Positions 33,728-40,394 of a DNA stretch of 40,394 nt are shown here, piece by piece. Under the pieces are notes generated by a model that was not told where the DNA came from, did not search any database, and saw only the letters and a list, made by a program, of their open reading frames with translations. The stretch is from Planctomycetota bacterium. GTDB taxonomy: Bacteria; Planctomycetota; Brocadiia; Brocadiales; Brocadiaceae. Made by a program: the position numbers and the translations under genes. The stretch spans positions 1 to 40,394 of the forward strand of contig VGXV01000031.1 in assembly GCA_016873165.1 (NCBI GenBank), given 5' to 3'. Position 1 is the stretch's first letter, and each line of letters starts with the position of its first letter.

Positions 33728-35188
33728 TTAATAAATATTCATTTTTTTTGCTATCTCAGCCTTTGGGTCAGCTGCCAAATAATTAAGGTTTAAGGGTAGA
33801 TTATATTCGACTGGACTTGGTATGTTTTTTGCCGACACAGTACATTTGATGGCACATTTACTAATTTGATTATCTGAAGGTGGGATCAATATATTCAATT
33901 CAAATGTTTCATTATGAGTCTGATGCCTGAACTCCTCACATTCAAATTCCCAACGTCTAGAAGGCTTATTGGGCTTGTTGTTTTTCCAATAAAATAAATT
34001 CCTATCCCTATCATTTCTTAAAGAAAGATTAGGGATGTTTTGATATAGGGGATCAGATAACGACAAGTGGCTTTTTTGTATATCTTCAACAAGACCTAAA
34101 AAAGAGTTTCTCTGCTTTTCCCATCTACCTTCTGGTGGTTGGGGAGGAGATGGAATCTTATGAGTATTTTTTTCTTTTTGGTCTTTTTCATCAAATTTAT
34201 AAAAAAATATGCCACCTAAAGCTTCAAATGTGATTATTAAATTTTCAGCAGGGACGTTACCGATATTACTAATTACAAATAATAATTTTACAAACCTTGA
34301 TTCGTTTTCCAGTAATTCAGGATATTCTGAAATGAATTCCGAAACTTTATCAATCCAATTTGGGTAATCTACTTTTAAATAAGTGTTAATTTCCTCTTTA
34401 GAAGGTGGCACATAAGTTTGTGTGTAGCCAAGTGCCATTGACATAGCTCGTAATCCAGAAAACACATCATCTGGGGGGCTTGATTCATTAGAAAAATCTG
34501 TTTTAGGAGGGTATCGTTCTTTTATTTTATCAACAAATTCTTGAACTTCTTGGTCAGTCAACTTGTTATATATTAATATGTTTGTTTCATATTTATCTAT
34601 TTCATTACCTATTGTGTCTTCAACAATAATGCTTATAACAGGATAGCAACTTGTAAGATCGTTTATTTGTTCTGTTAGTTTATTGATTATTTTGTCTTTT
34701 TGGTCTGGTTCTGGTGGCAATAACCATTCGTCAGGAACAACTATACTTTGTATGTTACATCGTTTGGCTGTTAGCAGAGGGTTTGTGTCATGGGTAATGA
34801 TTGATATACTTTGTTTATGATATATTGATTTATAGTTAAGTATTTCAGCTATTATCCTGTCGTCAGGATGTGACATATCTAAAAAATCAGGCAGATGGCA
34901 TTCAAGTTTTAACGCAGGTGTAAATGAAATTTCCACTAGAGGATTTGATTCTTTAATAATAATTTTTGTATGTTCTGAGAGAATTATTTCTCTTAATAGA
35001 GCATTTGCTTTTTTAGCTCTTTTAGACCTTCTGCTATTACCATCATGTTTTTGTCGATCAATTTCTTCCTGTACTGCCTTTGGAATAAGAAGAAGTATAT
35101 GCTGATCGTCAGATAGTTCATGCCAAGGCAATTGCTTTAACTCCTTGCATTGAATAAAAATATTTGTATCAAGAAAAATTGTTTTCAT
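33728..35188 (-). CDS. PIN-domain protein with large C-terminal extension
   Basis: The N-terminal 160 residues form a PIN nuclease domain: FLDTNIFI with Asp7, acidic Glu41/Glu42 in KAVQEEIDRQK, Asp109/Asp110 in MSHPDDRIIAE, and Asp134 in ITHDTNPLLTAKRC. These are the metal-binding acidic residues of PIN ribonucleases. The remaining 320 residues are an unrecognised region with beta-rich sections (FVISNIGNVPAENLIITFEA resembles an immunoglobulin-like strand arrangement) and probable linkers rich in Pro and charge. It differs from classic VapC toxins (130 residues) and no VapB partner is adjacent. It lies between attC-like sites 2 and 3 and so appears to be a gene cassette. RNA cleavage in defence or toxin function is inferred. 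Confidence 0.78.
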   Translation of the reverse strand: MKTIFLDTNIFIQCKELKQLPWHELSDDQHILLLIPKAVQEEIDRQKHDGNSRRSKRAKKANALLREIILSEHTKIIIKESNPLVEISFTPALKLECHLPDFLDMSHPDDRIIAEILNYKSIYHKQSISIITHDTNPLLTAKRCNIQSIVVPDEWLLPPEPDQKDKIINKLTEQINDLTSCYPVISIIVEDTIGNEIDKYETNILIYNKLTDQEVQEFVDKIKERYPPKTDFSNESSPPDDVFSGLRAMSMALGYTQTYVPPSKEEINTYLKVDYPNWIDKVSEFISEYPELLENESRFVKLLFVISNIGNVPAENLIITFEALGGIFFYKFDEKDQKEKNTHKIPSPPQPPEGRWEKQRNSFLGLVEDIQKSHLSLSDPLYQNIPNLSLRNDRDRNLFYWKNNKPNKPSRRWEFECEEFRHQTHNETFELNILIPPSDNQISKCAIKCTVSAKNIPSPVEYNLPLNLNYLAADPKAEIAKKMNIY

Positions 35189-35212
35189 CTGAATGATTTT
35201 CTAATTATTTTT

Positions 35213-35347
35213 GCCCAACAATGTTATTAACAAATTTTGTTTTATTCTACAAACTATACAGCACAAGTCAAAGAATAATTGACACATATATTGACATATA
35301 AAATCCTCACCAATATAATTCTAAGTTGTTAATATTACAAATTGAGT
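35213..35347 (-). other. attC-like site 3 (after TPR cassette)
   Basis: On the minus strand it starts ACTCAAT (35341-35347, one mismatch from RYYYAAC) and ends with GTTGGGC (35213-35219, perfect GTTRRRY). Inner arms TATTAACAA and TTGTTAATA pair over about 9 bp with a 100-nt AT-rich centre. At 135 bp it is at the upper end of attC lengths. The next gene starts 24 bp after it. It is weaker than sites 1 and 2. Confidence 0.5.
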
Positions 35348-35416
35348 AATATCAAGAAATAGGATAAGTATTTCCTTCATTATCAGCTTAACTCGTAAAA
35401 TTGTGTCATGCCAAGT

Positions 35417-37246
35417 TTATTTTCCATCACCTAATTTTTCTCGTACTTCATAGATAAATTTCCTAACAAATTTATCATTAACAAAAGTTTTATTCATAGG
35501 TTTTAAAATACTTCTTTTTAAATTTTTATCCCAGTTGCTATTATGTGCAATTAATTTTAAATTTAACTTAGTTGTGGTATCATTTATTCTTTCAACTAAG
35601 ATGTAATATTTATAATATTTTCGATTCATAGACCATCTGCAAGTATCTGTAATAATAATCCCAGATTCCTCGTCTGATGTAATTATTTTTTCCTTTTTTT
35701 TGTTCAAAACATAATTCACTGCATCCCATACATCTTCGTACTTATAGTTAAATACACTGTAATGACTATCAAAGAGGTTTGCATCCTTTTCTCCTGATAA
35801 TAATTCTTCAAAGGTTATTGCTGCAATTTCAATTTTTGACATATCAGAAATTTCTTTATTAGTAATGTCGGAACCTACTTGACTTTCATAAATCTTGGCA
35901 TAGCGGTCCGCTTCTTCATACAATTCTTGAGAACGATAGAATTCCTCAAGAACTTTATATACATCATAAAATTCAGGGTCAACTTCGATCGATTTATTAA
36001 GATATAGTTCCGCGTTTTTAACAGCACCTTTTTCTTTGTATGCAAGCCCTATCAAATAAAAATAACTTGACGTTTCTTTGGTTTTCTCCAAGGCACTCTG
36101 CCAAATAGCAATCGCATCGTCCAATTTCCCTACTTTGGTGTATGCAATACCAAGGTTATAGTATATTTTTATATTTTTATCACCTTTTTCTAATGCTTTT
36201 AACCATTCAGCAATAGCTTTCTCATACTGCCCATTTTTCGCATAAAAAGTCCCCTGTTTGTATTCAGATGGAAATTCTTCGTCCTTATTTATTTTCTGAG
36301 AAGTTTGTTCTGTCTTGACAAAATTTGTTTCTTTAGAAGATTTATTTTGCTCACAAGAAACAGATGTCCAACCTTGGTTCATTTGCAACCAATTTGCCCA
36401 ACCACCTGTTTGGTTTCCTAACACAAGATTTACACAAAAATTATTTTCGGTATCTAAAGAAGAAAAAATATACTCTTTGTCCACAAAAAATTTATAAACT
36501 ATGCGTCTTTGTGCATATTCAAGAAAATCATCACCTAGACTTCCAATTACCAAAGCATAGGCTCCTTTTGACAATGTACTTTTTGGAGAAAGGTAAACTA
36601 TTTCTTGATTGTTTGCAACGGGTTGAATTCCGAGACTAATGACTCTCGATCGTTCGCCACTACAAAATACAGCATCCCATTTTCCTATCCGTGATACTTT
36701 TTTCTCTGGTTTTCTAAAATCACCTCCACTATAACTTATTTTATTGTTGATGTATTTCATGGTAACTAAATGAATATTATTCATTAAAGTTTTTACATTC
36801 TTATCAAATAAAATAAATTTTACCTCTCCATTTAATTCTTCTGGTTCTCCTTCGTATGAACTATTTACTTCAATAAACTTTTTGTCTTTTAATAAATAAA
36901 AACCATAATATTGAGGATAAGCAGTTTGATTAATTGATGAATCTGTTTTTTGTATTTGTAAAGGATTAGTATTGTTTCGATCTATCATTATTTCGATCAA
37001 TTTGTTACTTACACCGTTTTTTTTTAATTCTACCAAATCATTTGGACTTACATTAAATTGAGTAGAATTCGATTCTATTACTTTTATTATTGCAACTTCA
37101 CTTAAACCTGCTTTTATAAGCTCAATTATTGTTTCATTAGTGATAACTGACTGAGCATCTTTGCTCTCAACATCTTTTGCTATTAAAAGTTGATTAACAA
37201 AAATACACAAAGATATAAATACCACAAACGTAATTAATCGTACCAT
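35417..37246 (-). CDS. secreted TPR-repeat protein
   Basis: This 609-residue protein has an N-terminal signal peptide (LITFVVFISLCIFVNQLLIA). A helical hairpin motif follows at about residues 37-95 (ITNETIIELIKAGLSEVAII ... LKKNGVSNKLIEIMI), a module common in secreted proteins. At about 335-460 tetratricopeptide repeats occur, for example KQGTFYAKNGQYEKAIAEWL, NLGIAYTKVGKLDDAIAIWQ and GLAYKEKGAVKNAELYLNKS. The C-terminal 130 residues (YEDVWDAVNYVLNKKKEKII) resemble envelope lipoprotein domains. AAGGAAAC precedes the ATG. Three AATACTAG direct repeats lie upstream at 37303-37328. It is the first gene of the putative cassette array but has no attC-like site upstream. Confidence 0.72.
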   Translation of the reverse strand: MVRLITFVVFISLCIFVNQLLIAKDVESKDAQSVITNETIIELIKAGLSEVAIIKVIESNSTQFNVSPNDLVELKKNGVSNKLIEIMIDRNNTNPLQIQKTDSSINQTAYPQYYGFYLLKDKKFIEVNSSYEGEPEELNGEVKFILFDKNVKTLMNNIHLVTMKYINNKISYSGGDFRKPEKKVSRIGKWDAVFCSGERSRVISLGIQPVANNQEIVYLSPKSTLSKGAYALVIGSLGDDFLEYAQRRIVYKFFVDKEYIFSSLDTENNFCVNLVLGNQTGGWANWLQMNQGWTSVSCEQNKSSKETNFVKTEQTSQKINKDEEFPSEYKQGTFYAKNGQYEKAIAEWLKALEKGDKNIKIYYNLGIAYTKVGKLDDAIAIWQSALEKTKETSSYFYLIGLAYKEKGAVKNAELYLNKSIEVDPEFYDVYKVLEEFYRSQELYEEADRYAKIYESQVGSDITNKEISDMSKIEIAAITFEELLSGEKDANLFDSHYSVFNYKYEDVWDAVNYVLNKKKEKIITSDEESGIIITDTCRWSMNRKYYKYYILVERINDTTTKLNLKLIAHNSNWDKNLKRSILKPMNKTFVNDKFVRKFIYEVREKLGDGK

Positions 37247-37489
37247 TTTAGTTTCCTTAGAAAATTAGTTATTTATAAACACATTTCATATAAAATGTTC
37301 AAAATACTAGAATACTAGGGAATACTAGGAACATCGACCGTTTTATTTGTCAAGTATATTATTCTAAGATAATCATTGATATCTATTATTTTTCCCTTCC
37401 AAAATACTTTTTAATGATACAGTTATTTTAATATAAAACTAGAGGTATGCGTATATCTTCCGTTACTTTTCTTGCCTTTCGATATCCGA

Positions 37490-37677
37490 CTATTTTATAA
37501 AAGAGATACCAAGGTCTTTAAAAATCTTTTTAGCGAGATTATCATTTATTTCAGTATGTCTTGGAACTACTGAGCTTCTGTTCATCTCTGGATTATACCA
37601 TTATGATTGCCCCCCCCTTCCCTTAACAATTCACATCCTTGTAAACAAAGATGCCGGATAAGTTTAATTCATTTCAT
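37490..37677 (-). pseudogene. hicA: decayed HicA toxin gene
   Basis: The reading frame begins ATG AAA TGA, a stop at codon 3. It then gives IKLIRHLCLQGCELLREGGG followed by a single-base loss, after which WYNPEMNRSSVVPRHTEIND and LAKKIFKDLGISFIK complete a standard HicA toxin (RNA-cleaving, dsRBD-like). The ATG overlaps the hicB stop codon as ATGA, the usual translational coupling in the hicBA order. Two lesions (premature stop and a frameshift next to an 8-G run) mean no full toxin is made, unless they are sequencing errors. Confidence 0.78.
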
Positions 37678-37886
37678 AATGTGATTTTTTCTTCCTGAAA
37701 ACCGCTTCCGGCAGCAGATAGCGCGTCTTTTTTATTGAATTCCAACACTTCTTTTAAAGTAATTTGCAAGCTTTCTAACAACTCTTCCCGTGAAGACTCC
37801 TGACAATTTACACCTGGTATTTCTTCACTCCATCCTATCCACCATTTATCTTCTTTTTTTATTACCGCAGTGTATTCGTTATGCAT
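37674..37886 (-). CDS. hicB: HicB-like antitoxin
   Basis: This 70-residue protein opens YTAVIKKEDKWWIGWSEEIPGVNCQESSREELLESL. That is the HicB fold signature: two strands with the conserved SEEIPG segment, then the helix. The protein lacks a C-terminal DNA-binding domain, like many short HicB proteins. AGAGGT is placed before the ATG. It overlaps the decayed hicA by 4 bp. With the toxin inactive, it is an orphan antitoxin that could still neutralise related HicA toxins. Confidence 0.75.
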   Translation of the reverse strand: MHNEYTAVIKKEDKWWIGWSEEIPGVNCQESSREELLESLQITLKEVLEFNKKDALSAAGSGFQEEKITL

Positions 37887-38021
37887 AATTTTACCTCTTG
37901 GTTTTTTTACGAATTACGATGATATTTTGACTACGGTATGATGTCTCATTAATTTATGTAAATATTTATATTAATGCATATTTCATTATGAAGCGCCACC
38001 AGCGTAACTGGTAATTCTCGC

Positions 38022-38285
38022 TTAAATTGTCTCAGATACCTCAACTCTCACATCATATCCGAGTCTGTGCAAGTAATCATAGCAATTGTCCCAGTTTAAA
38101 CCAAACTCACGGACATCTGCAAGCCCTATCCGCGCAAGGATATCTCTTATAAGTTCAAAATACTCATTTTCAAAATCGGCATCTTTCATCATTTCTTCTG
38201 CCCAGCTTATGAGACTTGATAAATCTATCTCCCTGTTAATATACTTTATAAGCATACCAGCGAGCATCTTTCTTGATACGATCAT
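38022..38285 (-). CDS. conserved hypothetical protein, second gene of a two-gene module
   Basis: This 87-residue helical protein begins MIVSRKMLAGMLIKYINREI and continues SLISWAEEMMKDADF, then ILARIGLADVREFGLNWDNC and YDYLHRLGYDVRVEV. I know this sequence type as conserved across unrelated bacteria but cannot name a function. Its ATG overlaps the stop of the upstream gene (ATGA), so the two are co-translated. The compact acidic composition and coupling to a basic partner resemble toxin-antitoxin pairs, but no nuclease motif is visible. Confidence 0.6.
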   Translation of the reverse strand: MIVSRKMLAGMLIKYINREIDLSSLISWAEEMMKDADFENEYFELIRDILARIGLADVREFGLNWDNCYDYLHRLGYDVRVEVSETI

Positions 38286-38542
38286 TGTTTTTCATCTCCC
38301 ATTTTTTTATGTCCCTTATCCACAGGATATTTTTCATGGGTTTCAATCAAATTTCCATCATTATCATAAATTTCCTGATAAAATTTTATAGTTTCTTCCA
38401 TGGCATCTACTTCTTTCACATATCGCGCTTTCCACCCATGTCTTCCGTTTATCTCCAACCAATATTTTCTGCCTCCGTCACTTAATTTCTCCCAGTTAGC
38501 GAATTTTCTTTCATTAAGCCGTCTTTTACCTTTGATATCCAT
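38282..38542 (-). CDS. conserved hypothetical protein, first gene of a two-gene module
   Basis: This 86-residue protein has the motif KLSDGGRKYWLEINGRHGWK, then ARYVKEVDAMEETIKFYQEI and ETHEKYPVDKGH, a conserved pattern I cannot assign to a function. It is basic, with aromatic and Gly-Arg rich loops suggesting nucleic-acid contact. The 3' end overlaps the next gene by 4 bp. An HTH gene (38564-38848) is 21 bp upstream on the same strand, so all three form a likely operon. Confidence 0.6.
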   Translation of the reverse strand: MDIKGKRRLNERKFANWEKLSDGGRKYWLEINGRHGWKARYVKEVDAMEETIKFYQEIYDNDGNLIETHEKYPVDKGHKKMGDEKQ

Positions 38543-38563
38543 ATGAAACCAACAAGTCTAAAG

Positions 38564-38848
38564 TTATTTCCATATTTCTTTTGCTTCCCTGATATCTTTC
38601 TCCGTTACTTTACTCCCCCTTGTTATTCCCTGAAGTACAACACGATTTTCCTTCTCTTCTTTCTTCGTATCACTGAAATAGTCTTTTAATGCTTCTTCGG
38701 TAACAAGCCATTTGGTTCCCATTTTTCTTGCTTTAAGCTTTCCTTGACGAATATACGTTCTCAAAGTAAAGGTGGTAATTCCTAAAATTTCTGATAGCTC
38801 TTTTAATGAGTAAAGTTTTAGCTCTCTTAACATTTTGGAATATATCAC
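38564..38848 (-). CDS. helix-turn-helix DNA-binding protein (excisionase/antitoxin type)
   Basis: This 94-residue protein has a MerR/excisionase-like DNA-binding domain (YSLKELSEILGITTFTLRTY, IRQGKLKARKMGTKWLVTEEALKDYF) and a C-terminal tail (SKVTEKDIREAKEIWK) of the kind seen in antitoxins that wrap a partner. It is the first gene of a probable three-gene operon near the right end of the element. It could regulate the downstream module or assist recombination, since the arm-type repeats lie just upstream (38988-39096). Confidence 0.7.
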   Translation of the reverse strand: MIYSKMLRELKLYSLKELSEILGITTFTLRTYIRQGKLKARKMGTKWLVTEEALKDYFSDTKKEEKENRVVLQGITRGSKVTEKDIREAKEIWK

Positions 38849-39066
38849 TCCACAAAATATTTTTCCCTTTATCTGTAATAGTTTTTACGTTTGCGTTGGT
38901 TTAATTATACTCTTTCCCATTTAAAATAACATAAAAAACATGTGAGTTTTTTACTTCAAACATTAAAAGAGTATTTTTCTTAAAAAGTGTAGTCATTTCA
39001 GAATTTTTAAGAATCCTTTATCATTCTTTACCATCATTCAGATTTATAGTTACACAGAAAAAAGAG

Positions 39067-39096
39067 TGTAGTCAAACTGTAGTCAAATTGTAGTCA
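39067..39096 (+). promoter_or_regulatory. putative integrase arm-type sites, right
   Basis: Three TGTAGTCA motifs start at 39067, 39078 and 39089, an exact 11-bp period; a fourth lies at 38988-38995. Part of this array is identical over 22 bp to the left cluster in int. It lies about 140 bp inside attR, a usual arm-site distance. Confidence 0.6.
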
Positions 39097-39236
39097 ACGC
39101 ATGCGAAATGCAGAGAATTCAAGAGGAATAGAAGGGAAAGTTCTTTTTGTAGTAATTGTTTATCATTCAATAGGTTGCGGTCATAACAGACACAAAGTCA
39201 GTCAGTTATAAAAAGTGTTAAAAATGGCATTTTTCA

Positions 39237-39287
39237 GACTCTGGATCACTTTGTCGGGGTTCGAATCCCTGTTCCCCAGCCAATTAT
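39237..39287 (+). repeat. attR: right attachment site
   Basis: A 51-bp exact copy of 28357-28407, comprising the 3' 46 bp of tRNA-Gln plus ATTAT-type flank. It lacks the 5' half of the tRNA, so it is not a functional tRNA gene. Confidence 0.9.
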
Positions 39288-39390
39288 TTCAGGAACAATT
39301 CATTTCATCTTGATTTCGTACGAATATTAAGCTTAAATCGCGTATTATATGTTCAAACATATTCCTGCATCTCCACTTCGATGAAAACTT

Positions 39391-39606
39391 ATGGACATTA
39401 AAGAACGCAAAAACCACAGGATGTATATTCAGGTGCTTCGTCAAATGTCACCGGAAAAAAGATTGCTCAAGGCCTTTGAATTATCTCACTTTAGCAAGCA
39501 ACTTTTTATTCATGGCCTGCGGAAAAGATTCCCTAACCTTTCAGATAAAGATTTTCAGAAAGAACTTTTGAAACGTCTCGATAAATGTCACAACAGGAAC
39601 TATTAA
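39391..39606 (+). CDS. small hypothetical protein coupled to a nucleotidyltransferase
   Basis: This 71-residue protein (MDIKERKNHRMYIQVLRQMS to KRLDKCHNRNY) has a helical, basic sequence with the pattern MSPEKRLLKAFELSHFSKQL and FPNLSDKDFQKELLKRL. Small proteins of this pattern lie before nucleotidyltransferase genes in many bacteria. It overlaps the next gene by 22 bp, so the two are translationally coupled. I infer the small partner of a toxin-antitoxin-like nucleotidyltransferase pair. It lies outside the integrative element. Confidence 0.6.
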   Translation: MDIKERKNHRMYIQVLRQMSPEKRLLKAFELSHFSKQLFIHGLRKRFPNLSDKDFQKELLKRLDKCHNRNY

Positions 39607-40151
39607 AAAAGGTTATTCAGGCGCTCGAAAATGCCGGAATTGAACACATGATTACCGGCTCCGTAGCTTCAAGCCTGCAGGGAGAACCGAGGTCTACCCA
39701 CGATATAGACATCATAGTTGCAATCCGGGAAACAGACGCAAAGAACCTGATACAGGCATTCCCACCATCCGACTTTTATTTAGACGAAGACAGTATTATT
39801 AATGCCATTAACGCACAAAAAATGTTCAATTTGATTGACGTAAGAGAAGGAGATAAAGTTGATTTCTGGATATTAACCGATGAACCTTTTGATCAGTCAC
39901 GTTTTTCCCGAAAATATGAAGAAAATGTCTTTGGTATAAAGATGCAGGTATCCAGTCCGGAAGATACCATCCTGGCAAAACTAAGGTGGGCAAAACTTTC
40001 TGGTGGCAGTGAAAAACAATTTACTGACGCCTTACGTGTTTACGAAGTACAATTTAAAAAACTGGATATGCAGTATCTGTCGTTTTGGGTTAAAAAATTA
40101 AATATTGAATCCTTATGGAATCGGTTGAAAAATAGCGCAGAAACTGAATAA
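39585..40151 (+). CDS. nucleotidyltransferase-fold protein (AbiEii/MNT-like)
   Basis: This 188-residue protein has the nucleotidyltransferase signature GSVASSLQGEPRSTHDIDII, where the GS pair and DID acidic motif bind the metal-nucleotide. A third acidic residue follows in DKVDFWIL. Later come SSPEDTILAKLRWAKLSGGS and a C-terminal helical region. The same pattern occurs in type IV-like antitoxin/toxin systems and in stand-alone DUF-type NTases. Substrate is unknown. The start at 39585 overlaps the upstream gene. Confidence 0.75.
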   Translation: MSQQELLKKVIQALENAGIEHMITGSVASSLQGEPRSTHDIDIIVAIRETDAKNLIQAFPPSDFYLDEDSIINAINAQKMFNLIDVREGDKVDFWILTDEPFDQSRFSRKYEENVFGIKMQVSSPEDTILAKLRWAKLSGGSEKQFTDALRVYEVQFKKLDMQYLSFWVKKLNIESLWNRLKNSAETE

Positions 40152-40369
40152 AATATCAGGATAGGGAGGCACATACTATGAAAATTGAAGAAGAACCTTG
40201 CGATCTTTAATAATTTATAAGATAAATAAAACTATGCCCACAATCATTCATTAGTAGCAAATCAAGCTTTGATAATCATATAGAAGGCTCCTTCACAATT
40301 CGATGCCAAATTGTATCATAAGGGCATCGTGAAATAAACGGTGAAAACGGTAAGAAAGGAGGAGCAGAT

Positions 40370-40394
40370 ATGAGTTATTTTGTGGGAATAGATT
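40370..40394 (+). CDS. start of a probable IS110-type transposase (cut by window end)
   Basis: Only eight codons are visible: MSYFVGID. IS110-family DEDD transposases commonly begin M-x-YFVGID(V)SK, where this Asp is the first catalytic acidic residue. AAAGGAGG lies 6 nt upstream. The 218 bp between the nucleotidyltransferase and this start show no other gene. Confidence 0.45.

Larger units (their letters stand above)
28357..39287. mobile_element. integrative element in tRNA-Gln (about 10.9 kb)
   Basis: The borders are a perfect 51-bp direct repeat made of the 3' 46 bp of the tRNA gene and 5 further bases. Beside the left border are a tyrosine integrase and an excisionase-like gene, then a Rep_trans-like protein. 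Matching clusters of TGTAGTCA motifs lie near both ends. Cargo includes an attC-flanked cassette array, a hicBA remnant and a conserved two-gene module. All genes recognised inside are on the minus strand. No conjugation genes are seen, so it is an integrative mobilizable element or integrated small replicon rather than an ICE. Confidence 0.88.

Noticed and set aside
37329-37489. fourth attC-like site upstream of the TPR gene
   Set aside because: No GTTRRRY/RYYYAAC pair with palindromic arms was found, so the TPR gene's upstream cassette boundary is not supported.
39237-39287. second tRNA-Gln gene
   Set aside because: Only the 3' 46 bp are present; the 5' acceptor and D arm are missing.
1-40394. 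CRISPR array
   Set aside because: No regularly spaced direct repeats of 24-40 bp were seen; the only short periodic repeats are the 11-bp TGTAGTCA arrays.

Overview
The window is about 40 kb of low-GC bacterial chromosome. No rRNA or other taxon-defining gene is present. The mix of a bacterial deoxyhypusine-synthase-like protein, an anaerobic-type cobalamin cluster, a large HME-RND metal-efflux locus and abundant short palindromic repeats would fit an anammox-type planctomycete (Brocadiales). That is an inference, not a demonstration.

Bases 1-4050 are decayed accessory DNA: a 5'-truncated P-loop NTPase remnant, a small membrane protein, a fossil toxin-antitoxin pair and a truncated ISNCY-like transposase flanked by a 151-bp direct repeat. 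Bases 4147-20131 form a metal-homeostasis locus with every gene on the minus strand. In transcription order it holds a BlaI-type repressor, an M56 (BlaR1-like) membrane protease, a CusC/TolC-like outer-membrane protein, a secreted YHS protein, a YncE-like beta-propeller, a small lipoprotein, a radical SAM protein, a P-type cation ATPase, a CusB-like adaptor with six metal-binding modules, a four-helix-bundle (IVP) gene, a CusA-like pump and a secreted CxxC-repeat protein. Two promoters in the locus carry the same candidate operator between -35 and -10, which points to a BlaI-controlled regulon.

Bases 20819-27926 look like ordinary chromosome: a deoxyhypusine synthase-like gene, the cobalamin genes cbiL, cbiE, cbiD and a cbiX-cbiC fusion, a tRNA-dihydrouridine synthase and a UbiE/MenG methyltransferase. 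Short hairpin repeats and MITE-like elements are scattered between them.

At 28329 a tRNA-Gln(CTG) gene is the insertion site of a 10.9-kb integrative element (28357-39287), bounded by a perfect 51-bp direct repeat. Its left part holds a tyrosine integrase, an excisionase-like protein, a Rep_trans-like replication or relaxase protein, two small Cys-rich proteins and a ribbon-helix-helix protein. Its middle (32725-37246) looks like an integron-type cassette array without an integron integrase (a CALIN). Three attC-like sites each follow a gene: a TPR protein, a PIN-domain protein and a frameshifted Abi_C abortive-infection gene. The right part has a hicB gene with a decayed hicA, a two-gene conserved module and an HTH protein. 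Repeats with an 11-bp period near both ends look like integrase arm-type sites. Beyond the element are a small-protein/nucleotidyltransferase pair and the first codons of a probable IS110-type transposase.
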